DNA of 64,000 nt from contig JAHCIO010000008.1 in assembly GCA_026129185.1 (NCBI GenBank), positions 62,001-126,000 on the forward strand. Direction: 5' to 3'. The notes under the pieces were generated by a model. That model made no database searches and was not told the origin of the DNA. It saw only the letters and a list, made by a program, of their open reading frames with translations. The DNA is from Promineifilum sp019695075. Lineage in GTDB: Bacteria > Chloroflexota > Anaerolineae > Promineifilales > Promineifilaceae. Both the position numbers and the translations under genes were made by a program. Shown here one piece after another: positions 34,616 through 43,067 of the stretch. How positions within the stretch are numbered: position 1 is the first letter of the stretch; every line of letters starts with the position of its first letter.

Positions 34616-36355
34616 TCAGCCAAGCAAGTAGCCCAACGCCTTAAGTCGTTTGCGAAACCTTTGGAGGTTTGAGGACGACACCAGCACCGTCGTACTGTCC
34701 AATGGCCGGCATAGTCTCGACAAGGTCGTATCATGTTCAATGACAGTGAGGGCACGCGGCTCCTTCAACTGAATCATGATAGCCGTTTTCCCCTCAGTGA
34801 AGACGCCAACGTTCCGCTTCAGCTGCGCCAACCAGTCAATGACCGTCTGGGGTAACAGGCCATGATGGTGTTTCGTCAAGAAACCGGCCAGAAGCTCGAA
34901 CTCTTGACCAGACTCCACGGCCGTCAATAACTTCTCTACGCTCAACAGGTATACCTTATCTTCTACCGGATCCGCCATCACCTCCAATTGTAGTTGTTCA
35001 TTTGGCAATAGATCCGTGAGAACATGCAGTTGTAACCCTTCGTCAATCACAAACAAGTCCCGCTGCGGCAGGAGCGTCGGGATATACTCGTCCGCCTGCC
35101 CTAACAAGAACGCTCCCCAGTTATTGATGCGGAAGTAGAGTAAGCCATCGTGTAAGCTGTACGCGCTATCGATGTACATAACAGAGACAGAGGCGCCCAC
35201 GAAACTGGCATCCTCCGACACGTAGGCGATATCCACCGCGCCGATTGTCGCCAGATACTCCATGATGACAGCATTAATGTATAGCCCGCGGACAATTAGC
35301 CAGTAATCTTCAGTGCCCATATACCCGTAGTCCTTATATGGCCCGGCGTACAGGTTACTCCACTGAGTTGCTTCCACGTCGAAGTCGAAATGCCAGATCT
35401 TGATCGCCCGGTAGAAATCATGGATGTCAATCCAGGTATGCGTAGGACACCAGGAAAGCGCCTCGATGATCTTCTCACGGCGGGAAGCGGGCAGCGTTAG
35501 GGAAGTACCGCGTGCATTCAGCCCATGAAGCTGGTCAATACGGGTCAGTTCATCAAATGTGCTCTGTTCCGCCCATCTTTCGAACGCCTCAAGGAACACC
35601 GCAGGGTCTTGTGTGTGCAGGTATTTACGTCCGGCAGGGCTTAACTTGCCGCCATAGGCGACCAGGTTAGCGCCTTGAGTGAACATGTCCAGGCCAAAAG
35701 GGCGTATCACATTACGGCCTGTGATCTTCTCCGGTTCGGGGTGGAAATCACCTGCCACCAGTTGGGTAAGGACCTTATGCACGCTTCCAGCCGTCAGCCG
35801 TTTGTTGTTGGAACCCCACTTCAACGCGCCCTGGTCCACCAACTGTAGAAAGGTGAGCAAGTCAGCCCGTCCCGTTATCTCCGTTTCAGCTAGTTCTACG
35901 CTGTAGATGTCCCGGTCCTGGATAACGGTTCCCGGCAGCACCTCAACGCCCACCAGTTGAAACCGTTCTAGCGGCAAAACCAGGGCCGTCAAGTGGGGTA
36001 TCAAGTCGACGGGAATCTGCTCGTTGATCACAAACAGATCGAACAGGACAGGTGTTCGCCGACTGTCGTAAAAGTATCCTATCGGCTGGGAGCGGGGCGG
36101 CAGTGCTCCATATTGAGCGATAAAGGCCTGCGCGTCGAACAGTCCTTCGTTGTGGTAGGCGCTGGAAACAGCTCTCTGAGCCAGAGGTTCAAGCTGCTGC
36201 CAGGTTCTGGACAGCGTCGCCTTATCAAGCATCTGCCGGCATATATAGTCAACGAGATCGGCTTTGCGGGTGAGCCGCTTGCCACCCAACAACTCGAAGT
36301 AACGCTTGAGCGTCTCGCTCGTCCATTGATGTAATGCTTGCTCCATTGTCAACAT
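34616..36355 (-). CDS. XPB/Ssl2 N-terminal-like (helicase-associated) protein
   Basis: A 579-residue protein. Residues 12-45 look like a SAP-type helix-hairpin (TLKRYFELLGGKRLTRKADL). The C-terminal 150 residues (RDLFVIDEGLQLHVLTDLLP, then LLPQTVIDWLAQLKRNVG, then STTVLVSSSNLQRFRKRLKA) match the pattern of the XPB/Ssl2-like helicase-associated domain, which normally accompanies a helicase motor; no ATPase motif is present in this chain. It overlaps the SWIM gene by 7 bases and is third in a transcript led by the SNF2 helicase, so it may be an adaptor for that motor. The gene is clearly AT-richer than its surroundings. A weak stem (34569-34591) may end the transcript. Function unknown. Confidence 0.65.
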   Translation of the reverse strand: MLTMEQALHQWTSETLKRYFELLGGKRLTRKADLVDYICRQMLDKATLSRTWQQLEPLAQRAVSSAYHNEGLFDAQAFIAQYGALPPRSQPIGYFYDSRRTPVLFDLFVINEQIPVDLIPHLTALVLPLERFQLVGVEVLPGTVIQDRDIYSVELAETEITGRADLLTFLQLVDQGALKWGSNNKRLTAGSVHKVLTQLVAGDFHPEPEKITGRNVIRPFGLDMFTQGANLVAYGGKLSPAGRKYLHTQDPAVFLEAFERWAEQSTFDELTRIDQLHGLNARGTSLTLPASRREKIIEALSWCPTHTWIDIHDFYRAIKIWHFDFDVEATQWSNLYAGPYKDYGYMGTEDYWLIVRGLYINAVIMEYLATIGAVDIAYVSEDASFVGASVSVMYIDSAYSLHDGLLYFRINNWGAFLLGQADEYIPTLLPQRDLFVIDEGLQLHVLTDLLPNEQLQLEVMADPVEDKVYLLSVEKLLTAVESGQEFELLAGFLTKHHHGLLPQTVIDWLAQLKRNVGVFTEGKTAIMIQLKEPRALTVIEHDTTLSRLCRPLDSTTVLVSSSNLQRFRKRLKALGYLLG

Positions 36356-37209
36356 TCTGATCCACTCCCCTCATTCCCCATGGAGTAAGCGATTCGCATG
36401 GCCGTGGCCGAGGCTAAATCGTACGCCTCTGCCAGCCAAAGACGAGCGTCCGGCATGAAGTCCGGATCACCCAGCCGCTCCAACAGGGGATATGGCTCTT
36501 CCGGTGTGGCGATGTGCACCACAAACCCCTCAAGTTCCGGGCCGGATTGCCAGAAATCGGCCAAAGATTCATTGAGTGAGGGGGCGCGCATATAGTCGGA
36601 GACGAGGGCAGCATCCTTGTGATCCTTCGTCGCGCCCAGAGCCGCCACGATCTCCTCTTGTGTTTTCCCCCGCAGTCGGAACAGTAAAAATGGATCCTCG
36701 TCAAACCGTTGCGCCAGAATGTAATGAACCGCTGCTAGATGTTTGCAGACATCGGCCCAATCAGGGCAGTTGCATTCTTGTTTAAGCTCTTCAGTACCCG
36801 GGAACAGATTCAATTTCACTGATTGGAAAGCTTCTTCTATGTCCGGCGGCATTTGCCCGGCGAGCAACTGAGCGACGAAGTATGGCCGGTCGGCCAACGC
36901 TACCATTACCTTCTTCCATGCCGTCTCCGCAAGCGGTATTATACGGATGGTCACTTTATAAGGTGCGCGTCGAGAACCTTGTACCTTGGCCTTAATCTCA
37001 CCCTTACTCTCTTCGAGCGCCAGTACTTGCCCTTTGCGAGCATAACTGCGCCCACGCTGCAAACGGCCGCGATCCATTACCTGCTCCATTGCCTCAATCC
37101 ACCGGCTGGCCCACCAGTTCTTCACAAACTCCCCCTGTTTGCTCCTGGCTTTGATGCCCTCATTGGTCTCAACCGGTCTGGTCGGTTTAGAATTGTGGTA
37201 CCAACTCAT
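36349..37209 (-). CDS. SWIM zinc-finger protein
   Basis: A 286-residue protein with a SWIM finger near residues 147-158 (CNCPDWADVCKH, CxCx(n)CxH), preceded by WWASRWIEAMEQVMDRGRLQRGRSYA and a beta-rich segment (GEIKAKVQGSRRAPYKVTI). This is the layout of the bacterial SWIM proteins that are commonly encoded beside SNF2 helicases (YwqB-like). SWIM domains bind DNA or proteins. I set the start at ATG 37207-37209 because AGGAGG lies 6 bases upstream; a longer in-frame start at 37308 would overlap the helicase gene. The gap to the SNF2 gene is 38 bp. Low-GC composition matches its two neighbours. Confidence 0.85.
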   Translation of the reverse strand: MSWYHNSKPTRPVETNEGIKARSKQGEFVKNWWASRWIEAMEQVMDRGRLQRGRSYARKGQVLALEESKGEIKAKVQGSRRAPYKVTIRIIPLAETAWKKVMVALADRPYFVAQLLAGQMPPDIEEAFQSVKLNLFPGTEELKQECNCPDWADVCKHLAAVHYILAQRFDEDPFLLFRLRGKTQEEIVAALGATKDHKDAALVSDYMRAPSLNESLADFWQSGPELEGFVVHIATPEEPYPLLERLGDPDFMPDARLWLAEAYDLASATAMRIAYSMGNEGSGSEC

Positions 37210-37247
37210 GGTATCCTCCTGAATGGGTGGTCGGGCAATTGCCGGTA

Positions 37248-40200
37248 CTAATCGCGCCGCAGGCTCACCATCTGTCGCAGAGAGGCGGTGCTCATCTCGG
37301 TCAGCCAATTTTCCCCACTACCGATAATACTCTCGGCCAGTGCTTTCTTATCTTCAATCATGGCGTCAATGCGCTCTTCCAATGTACCCAGACAGACAAA
37401 TTTGTGTACCAGCACGTTCTTTGTCTGGCCGATGCGGAAGGCGCGGTCGGTGGCCTGGTTCTCGACGGCCGGATTCCACCAGCGGTCGAAGTGAAAGACG
37501 TGGTTCGCTCCGGTCAGGTTCAGTCCGGTGCCGCCCGCCTTGAGCGAGAGCAAAAAGATTGGCGGCCCGTCCGGCTGTTGGAAATGCGCCACCATCGCCG
37601 CCCGCTTTTTGGGTGGGACAGCGCCATGCAAATAGAGGGTGGGCACACCAAACCGCTCATGAATAAAGCTTTGTAGCAGCTCGGCCATTTCAGTAAATTG
37701 GCTAAAGACGAGCACCCTATCGCCTTCGGCCAGAATCTCATCTAACAGGTCACTGAATCGCTCTAATTTACCGGAACGGTTAAGGTCTTCGCCCGGCCTA
37801 TAGGCCTTCGTCTCGTGCAAGTAGTGGGCCGGGTGGTTGCATACCTGCTTCAGCTGCATGAGCATGCTCAGCACCAGCCCCTTGCGAGCGATACCGCCTT
37901 CATCCTGCGACTCGATGGCGGCCAAGGCGTCGCGTACGACGGCCTCATATAGCGTCGCCTGCTCTTCGCTGAGCTGGCAGTACACCTTCACCTCTTGCTT
38001 ATCCGGCAAGTCTTGAATGACGGTGGGGTCGGTTTTCACACGGCGCAGCAGAAACGGCCGTGTCATATGTCTGAGCTTTTGTGCGGCATCCTTATCCCCA
38101 TATTTTTCAATGGGCAGGATAAAATCTTGCCGGAACTTTTTTTGCCCGCCCAAATAGCCGGGGTTTAAAAAGTGCATAATCGACCATAGTTCTGAGAGGC
38201 GGTTTTCTACCGGCGTCCCCGTTAACGCCATCCGGAAGTCCGCGGTTAGTTTGCGGATGGTTTGCGCCTGTTTTGTGGTGGCGTTTTTGATGTTTTGCGC
38301 CTCGTCGAGAATCACGCCAAACCACTCGATTTGCTTAAGCGTCTCGCCATCTCGCCGCACCAGGGCATAACTGGTAAGCAGCACGTCGCAGGCTTTGGCC
38401 GCCTCAATTAGAGCCGCTTCGCGCAGCCGATCTCCGCCCTGATGGACCAGCGTTTGCAGGCCGGGTGCGAACTTTTGCTTTTCCAACTCCCAGTTGGTCA
38501 CTACGGAGGTTGGGCAGATGAGCAGAATAGGGGCCGGCAAGCAGCCCATCTCTTCCTTAAGTTGCTGGATCATGGTCAAGGCCTGGATGGTCTTGCCTAA
38601 CCCCATGTCATCGGCGAGGATCACCCCTAAACCCCATCGACTGGCGAAGTAAAGCCAGGAATAGCCGTACTGCTGGTAAGGTCTTAACACCCCCCGCACA
38701 CCGGCCGGGGTGGACAACAACTCCAGCTTCTCATCGCCTTGTAGCCGGTTCAGCCAGCTTTGCAACCAACTATCAAACTCTACACCATCTACCGACAGGC
38801 CATCGCGCTGTGTCTCGCCGCCCAGCCCCAATTGCATGGCTTCAGGGAGCGAGAGAGCGCCCTCAAAATCCTGCTTTCGCCAGAATTTCATGGCGGCCTC
38901 GATTTGCTCGGCGTCGAGTTGCACCCATTGGCCGCGAATCTGCACCAATGGCGATTTCAGGGCAACCAGAGCATCAAATTCTTCGTGACTCAGTTCGGTA
39001 TCGCCCAACGAAAGCTGCCAGCGATAATTGACCAGATTCTCCAGGTTCATGTGACCACGGGAAAACTGCCCGGTCAATTTCGACGTGCTGCTCAATTTCA
39101 GGCGCACACCCAGGCGCGTGCCCGGCTTGTTCCACCACGGTGGAACAAGCAAGCCAAAGCCGGCACGTGTCAAATGCGGCGCGCATTGCCGCAAAAAAAC
39201 GTACGCTTCGTCTGTAGTCAGTGCAGCGCCGGTAGGGGCGCGCTGCTGTAGGCTGCGTTGGATTGGCTGGAAGAAACGGGCCGCGTACCCTAAACCGGTG
39301 AGTAGGCGTTCCTGCGGCTGCTCAAAATAGCGATTGAGCGATTGCAGGATACTCTCCTTGGTTTTCCACACTTCCGCGGCCGGCACCAGCAGGCTGGCAT
39401 CATCCCGTGCTTGCAAGAAGTAATTTAACTGCCAGCTGGTTTCGCTTTTTCCCGTCCGAGTATCCTCTTGCTGGGCCGGCACTTCCAGCCTCAGGGCGAC
39501 GCGGTACTGTTTGTTGCCGGCAACGGTGAGCGTCCGTTCCCAGGCGCGAAAGCTGCTCGCCAAGTGCTGCATCTGCCCGGCGCTGGCCTGGACGGTGGCG
39601 TCAACGGTAAACAACGCTCGCAACCAGGCCGCCGCGGGATCGTTGCCGGCAGGCAAAGAAGGTGCTTGCCTGGCTACCCAATGGCGCATGGCCGCGTCCG
39701 TCAGATGGTTCAAAAAGCCATCCAGACTAGCCTGAGGCGAGATGGTTTCGGCTGGGGTGACGGCGTCGGCGCGACAGATGGGCGGCATGGCCGCCGCCAA
39801 CTGGGCGACCCGGCGCGCTTCATCTTCTCCATCCAGCAGCGGCCGCCAGCGAGATTCGAACCTCAATGTCCTCTGGTCGGGCACTTGAACCAGCGTCGGA
39901 CGAACCAACTGCCGGGCGAGTAGTTCCAGAGCAAAGGAGAAGGCAGTTTGCCAATAGTGGGCGTCGGCGCCTAAACGCCGCAGCGGCGGCAAATCATTTT
40001 GGTGCAAATAGGTCAACAACGACAGTGTTTGGAGTGCGTCCAGAGCCAGACCGGTAATCTCCCATTGGCATAGAGCAGGCGACTCGTCAGCCGCGTCCAT
40101 CATCTGCCCCAGCTCAGGCGGCAGCAAAGGGCCAAAGCGATTTGTGGGCAGCCAGAGAACCAGGGACTCAACCGGCAACTCGTTTGGCAGTCCCACTGCG

Positions 40201-40373
40201 GCGATGAACCGGCGTAGTGTCTGTGGATTGGCGATACGCGGGTGAGGTTGCGTTTTCTTCTTGCGTTTATGGCCTATAGACTGGTCGACCATAGCCGATT
40301 CCGCCCAAATGAACGAACGGCCATGCAGTTCCTGTTGAACCGGCGTCAGCCAGTGCAGATGCAGAAGTTGCAT
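37248..40373 (-). CDS. SNF2-family (HepA/YwqA-like) DNA-dependent ATPase
   Basis: A 1041-residue Swi2/Snf2 motor. The first 450 residues are the bacterial SNF2 N-terminal region (ANPQTLRRFIAAVGLPNELP, RFGPLLPPELGQMMD). The ATPase core includes motif I DDMGLGKTIQALTMI (about residue 590), motif II ILDEAQNIKN (about 689), motif III ALTGTPVENRLSELWS, FSQFTEMAELLQSFI, motif V LKAGGTGLNLTGAN and motif VI ATDRAFRIGQTKNVLVHKF. It probably remodels protein-DNA or RNA polymerase complexes. First gene of a three-gene transcript with SWIM and XPB-N-like genes. SD AGGA precedes the ATG. The whole unit is AT-richer than the rest of the window, a mark of transfer. Confidence 0.93.
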   Translation of the reverse strand: MQLLHLHWLTPVQQELHGRSFIWAESAMVDQSIGHKRKKKTQPHPRIANPQTLRRFIAAVGLPNELPVESLVLWLPTNRFGPLLPPELGQMMDAADESPALCQWEITGLALDALQTLSLLTYLHQNDLPPLRRLGADAHYWQTAFSFALELLARQLVRPTLVQVPDQRTLRFESRWRPLLDGEDEARRVAQLAAAMPPICRADAVTPAETISPQASLDGFLNHLTDAAMRHWVARQAPSLPAGNDPAAAWLRALFTVDATVQASAGQMQHLASSFRAWERTLTVAGNKQYRVALRLEVPAQQEDTRTGKSETSWQLNYFLQARDDASLLVPAAEVWKTKESILQSLNRYFEQPQERLLTGLGYAARFFQPIQRSLQQRAPTGAALTTDEAYVFLRQCAPHLTRAGFGLLVPPWWNKPGTRLGVRLKLSSTSKLTGQFSRGHMNLENLVNYRWQLSLGDTELSHEEFDALVALKSPLVQIRGQWVQLDAEQIEAAMKFWRKQDFEGALSLPEAMQLGLGGETQRDGLSVDGVEFDSWLQSWLNRLQGDEKLELLSTPAGVRGVLRPYQQYGYSWLYFASRWGLGVILADDMGLGKTIQALTMIQQLKEEMGCLPAPILLICPTSVVTNWELEKQKFAPGLQTLVHQGGDRLREAALIEAAKACDVLLTSYALVRRDGETLKQIEWFGVILDEAQNIKNATTKQAQTIRKLTADFRMALTGTPVENRLSELWSIMHFLNPGYLGGQKKFRQDFILPIEKYGDKDAAQKLRHMTRPFLLRRVKTDPTVIQDLPDKQEVKVYCQLSEEQATLYEAVVRDALAAIESQDEGGIARKGLVLSMLMQLKQVCNHPAHYLHETKAYRPGEDLNRSGKLERFSDLLDEILAEGDRVLVFSQFTEMAELLQSFIHERFGVPTLYLHGAVPPKKRAAMVAHFQQPDGPPIFLLSLKAGGTGLNLTGANHVFHFDRWWNPAVENQATDRAFRIGQTKNVLVHKFVCLGTLEERIDAMIEDKKALAESIIGSGENWLTEMSTASLRQMVSLRRD

Positions 40374-40420
40374 ACGGGTTCCTGTCGGGACACCATGCGA
40401 GCCAACCGTGGTGATCTGAG

Positions 40421-40448
40421 ACTATAGGATACACCTTCCAAGGGGCAA
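40421..40448 (-). promoter_or_regulatory. Promoter of the SNF2-SWIM-XPB operon
   Basis: Read on the minus strand: TTGCCC (40448-40443), a 16-bp spacer and TATAGT (40426-40421), giving a leader of about 40 bases before the helicase ATG at 40373. Confidence 0.5.
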
Positions 40449-40489
40449 TCAACAACCGCTAGTTGCTTTGGTGTTCCCCGGGCCAACAA

Positions 40490-40516
40490 AAAAGACCTCG
40501 CCAGTGGAGGTCTTTT
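40490..40516 (-). terminator. Rho-independent terminator of tRNA-Asp
   Basis: AAAAGACCTC (40490-40499) pairs with GAGGTCTTTT (40507-40516); on the minus strand the stem GACCTC/GAGGTC is followed by TTTTTTG. It ends 24 bp past the 3' end of the tRNA gene. Confidence 0.88.
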
Positions 40517-40539
40517 GTGTCCGATCGTTGTTCGGTGGA

Positions 40540-40612
40540 CGGGAGCGACGGGGATCGAACCCGCGATCTTCGGCTTGACAGGCCGACGTGTTAACCGCTA
40601 CACCACGCCCCC
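40540..40612 (-). tRNA. tRNA-Asp (anticodon GTC)
   Basis: Read on the minus strand, the gene folds as a full cloverleaf: acceptor GGGGGCG/CGCTCCC with one G-U pair, D arm with GGTTAA, anticodon arm TCGGC-CTGTCAA-GCCGA with anticodon GTC, and T arm GCGGG-TTCGATC-CCCGT. The discriminator base is G and CCA is not encoded. It lies directly beside the low-GC SNF2/SWIM/XPB island and is followed by a strong terminator. tRNA genes are frequent integration sites, but no duplicated 3' end was seen near 34.5 kb. Confidence 0.96.
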
Positions 40613-40692
40613 TGGTGCAAGTCCGGATACTAACAGAAGTGGCCCGGCGTGTCAATAAAATCGGCCGGGCAATCCACGGTCACGGCAAAGTC

Positions 40693-40816
40693 GATAGAAG
40701 CTCACGCCAAGGCGCGAAGGGGTAAAAGGCGCAAAGAAGAAACGGCCGATGATCAAGCCTCTTCTTTGCGTCCCTTGCTACCTTTGCTACCTTTGCGGCT
40801 TTGCGTGAGCGCTTCT
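40693..40816. repeat. Inverted repeat of the GCTCACGCAAAGGCGC family, second copy
   Basis: GCTCACGCCAAGGCGC and GCGCAAAGAAGAA on the left are answered by CTTCTTTGCG, repeated CTACCTTTG and GCTTTGCGTGAGCG on the right. It fills the 212-bp gap between tRNA-Asp and the NYN gene. It is clearly related to 33310-33446 and suggests a mobile, MITE-like or REP-like family. Confidence 0.8.
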
Positions 40817-40824
40817 TCCTCGCC

Positions 40825-41688
40825 CTAGGCCGGTATCCAGCTAAGTAATTCGATATTGCGGGCCTCGAATTTGCCGCCGGGGTGACGCGACTCGGCCAGC
40901 TCGAACTGGAAGACGTGGTTGTAGCTGGGCAGTTGCTGCGGGTCGATCTTGTCGGGCAGGTTGGAGTCGTGGAAGTAGGCCGTCTCGTAGGGCGAATCGG
41001 GGTGCTGGGTGTCGGTCAGCCACAGGCGCGGCCCCATGACGCGCAGGAAGCGCATGAAGCCGTAGTTTGTGCCGTAGCTGAGCTTGTGGAAGTAGCACGT
41101 GCCGCGCACGATGGAGCCGAACTCACCCCACTCCGGCGCGTCAGTCACCGGCGCGCCGCCGACCATCGTCGGCACCAGGTCGGGGATGACGTAGCCGGAC
41201 AGAAAGACGTCGGCCTCGCGCCGCAGGACGGTTGAGGCGTTATCCAGGGCCACGACCTCCACGCGGCAGCCGCGATTCTGCACGGCGGCGACGACGCGGG
41301 CAAAGTCGCCGTCGCCGGTCACCAGCAACACGCGGTCGAGGTTCTCTGATTGCAGCAGCATGTCCACGGCCAGGTCCAGGTCGGCGTCGGCCTTGGCATA
41401 GCGCTTGCCGTTCTCGTCCTCATACCAGTGGACTTCCTTAATGATGACCTTGTAGCCGAAGTCGCGCAGCAGAGCGTAGAAGCGTTGGGTGTTCTTTTCG
41501 TAGACGGCGTCGGTGCGCGCCCGGTCGGCGTCGAAGCTGACGTAGGCGTTGAGGCGGGCCAGTTCGGCGCCGTCGCGGCAGGCGAATTCGCGCAGAACGT
41601 CGTAGCGCATGCGGTAGCCGCCGTTGCGGTACATGTTGGCGGTGTCGACGTAGACGCCGACGCGGGCAGTTGAGTGATTGTCGGGCAT
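40825..41688 (-). CDS. NYN-domain (LabA/DUF88-like) nuclease fused to a cold-shock-like domain
   Basis: A 287-residue protein. Residues 8-165 form a NYN/PIN-like nuclease domain with the expected acidic residues: D15 (VYVDTANMY), D101/D103/D105 (ADADLDLAVDML) and D126/D128 (LVTGDGDFARVV). Residues 192-284 read like a cold-shock/OB fold (GTCYFHKLSYGTNYGFMRFL, then YETAYFHDSNLP, then FQFELAESR...FEARNIELL). NYN proteins cleave RNA, and CSD folds bind single-stranded RNA, so an RNA-processing enzyme is likely. I set the start at ATG 41688; a start 41 residues upstream gives no conserved sequence and lacks an SD. Monocistronic, divergent from the amino-sugar repressor. Confidence 0.8.
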   Translation of the reverse strand: MPDNHSTARVGVYVDTANMYRNGGYRMRYDVLREFACRDGAELARLNAYVSFDADRARTDAVYEKNTQRFYALLRDFGYKVIIKEVHWYEDENGKRYAKADADLDLAVDMLLQSENLDRVLLVTGDGDFARVVAAVQNRGCRVEVVALDNASTVLRREADVFLSGYVIPDLVPTMVGGAPVTDAPEWGEFGSIVRGTCYFHKLSYGTNYGFMRFLRVMGPRLWLTDTQHPDSPYETAYFHDSNLPDKIDPQQLPSYNHVFQFELAESRHPGGKFEARNIELLSWIPA

Positions 41689-41818
41689 AGTATTGGGGGG
41701 TATGGGTAAGTTAACGAATGGGATGGTACTCGATTGGCGGGCAAGATCGATAGGGTTTTCCCAGGCGGCCCACCGGATGGGGATTATAGCGCAGAGAAGA
41801 CGGGAAGGCATGAATGGC

Positions 41819-41847
41819 TTGACATTCCTGAGAGAATCGTCTACACT
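41819..41847 (+). promoter_or_regulatory. Sigma70-type promoter of the amino-sugar operon
   Basis: A perfect TTGACA (41819-41824), 17-bp spacer and TACACT (41842-41847). Expected transcription start is about 41853, leaving a 38-base leader to the ROK repressor ATG at 41892. Confidence 0.8.
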
Positions 41848-41854
41848 TTACTTT

Positions 41855-41873
41855 GTAAGTTCATTTAACTTAC
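41855..41873. promoter_or_regulatory. Palindromic operator for the ROK repressor
   Basis: GTAAGTT (41855-41861) and AACTTAC (41867-41873) form a perfect 7-bp dyad around CATTT, placed right at the start of transcription. A repressor bound here would block the promoter. The AT-rich dyad stands out from the GC-rich surroundings and is of the size used by NagC/XylR-type ROK repressors, so autoregulation is likely. Confidence 0.65.
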
Positions 41874-41891
41874 TAATTGTGCGCTCAGACA

Positions 41892-43067
41892 ATGGACAAA
41901 GCGACCCGCAGCCAAACCCGCCACCACAACAGTCGTCTCGTCTTGAAGACGATCTACGACGCTGGCGAGATCAGCCGCGCGGAGATCGCCCGCCGCACCC
42001 ACCTCACCCGTCCAACCGTCTCCACACTGGCCAACGGCCTGCTGGAGAGCGGCCTCGTCATCGAGACTGGCCCCGGCCCCTCGGCCGGCGGCAAGCGTCC
42101 TACCCTGCTATCGATCAACGAAGATGGCCCCTGCCTGCTGACGCTCGACCTGAGCGGCGACGACTACCGCGGCGCGTTGGTGACGCTGCGCGGCCATGTC
42201 ATCCGGCGGGCGACCCTGCCGGCGGCGGCGAGGCGAGGCGAGGCGGCGCTGGCCTGCGTCTACCAACTGGGTGACAAGCTGTTGCCCACCGGCCCGCTGC
42301 TGGGCATCGGCGTGGCCACGCCCGGCCTGGTCGATCCCCATCGGGGCATTGTCCTGCGCGCCGTCAATCGCGATTGGACCGACGTGCCCCTGGGCCAACG
42401 GCTGGCGGAGCGCTACGAGTGCCCCGTCCACGTGGCCAACGACAGCCACATGGCCGCGTTGGCCGAATACACCTATGGCGACGCCCCCGGCGGCGGCAAC
42501 GTCATCGTCATCCGCGTCGGCCAGGGCGTCGGCGCGGGCATTATCCTCAACGGCCGCCCCTTCTACGGCGACGGCTACGGCGCGGGCGAGATCGGCCACG
42601 TTGTCGTCGATCCCGGCGGCGCGCTGTGCAGCTGCGGCAACCGCGGCTGCCTGGAAACGACGAGTAGCATCCCGGCGATGCTGCGCGCGGCCACGGCCGC
42701 CGACCGCCGCGGCTCTGCCCTGGCCGGCGATGCGCCGCTGACATGGACGCGCTTCGCCGCCGCGGTGGCCGCCCATGACCCTGTGGCCGTCGATGTCGCC
42801 GTCCGCGCCGGCTGCCTACTGGGCGCGGCCGTGGCCCAGCTTGTCGGCGCGTACAACATCCACAACATCGTCCTGTCCGGGCGCATCGTCGATCTGGGCG
42901 AGGTGCTGCTCGACGCCGCCGTGGCCGAGATGCACCAGCGCGCCCTGCCGGCCATGGCCGCGGCCACGACCGTGCGCTATCCGTCGCTGGCCGCCGCGCA
43001 ACTGCCCGATCTCATCGCTCTGGGCTGTTCGGCGCTGGTGTTGCAGCGCGAGTTGAGGATCCTGTGA
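41892..43067 (+). CDS. ROK-family transcriptional repressor (NagC/XylR-like)
   Basis: A 391-residue regulator. Residues 15-75 form a winged helix-turn-helix (ISRAEIARRTHLTRPTVSTLANGLLESGL), followed by an ROK sugar-binding domain with the zinc motif CSCGNRGCLE and preceding GEIGHVVVDP. In ROK repressors the sugar or sugar phosphate releases DNA. I chose the ATG at 41892; no clear SD is visible, and an in-frame TTG at 41877 would add five residues. Its GTGA end overlaps the ROK kinase start. The genes downstream (kinase, NagA, SIS deaminase) suggest control of N-acetylglucosamine use. The dyad at 41855 is the likely target. Confidence 0.9.
   Translation: MDKATRSQTRHHNSRLVLKTIYDAGEISRAEIARRTHLTRPTVSTLANGLLESGLVIETGPGPSAGGKRPTLLSINEDGPCLLTLDLSGDDYRGALVTLRGHVIRRATLPAAARRGEAALACVYQLGDKLLPTGPLLGIGVATPGLVDPHRGIVLRAVNRDWTDVPLGQRLAERYECPVHVANDSHMAALAEYTYGDAPGGGNVIVIRVGQGVGAGIILNGRPFYGDGYGAGEIGHVVVDPGGALCSCGNRGCLETTSSIPAMLRAATAADRRGSALAGDAPLTWTRFAAAVAAHDPVAVDVAVRAGCLLGAAVAQLVGAYNIHNIVLSGRIVDLGEVLLDAAVAEMHQRALPAMAAATTVRYPSLAAAQLPDLIALGCSALVLQRELRIL

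Noticed and set aside
39841..39880. Sequence GCGAGATTCGAACCTC inside the SNF2 gene that resembles a tRNA T-arm
   Set aside because: No acceptor or anticodon arm can be built around it, and it lies within a conserved coding frame; it is not an attachment-site copy of tRNA-Asp.
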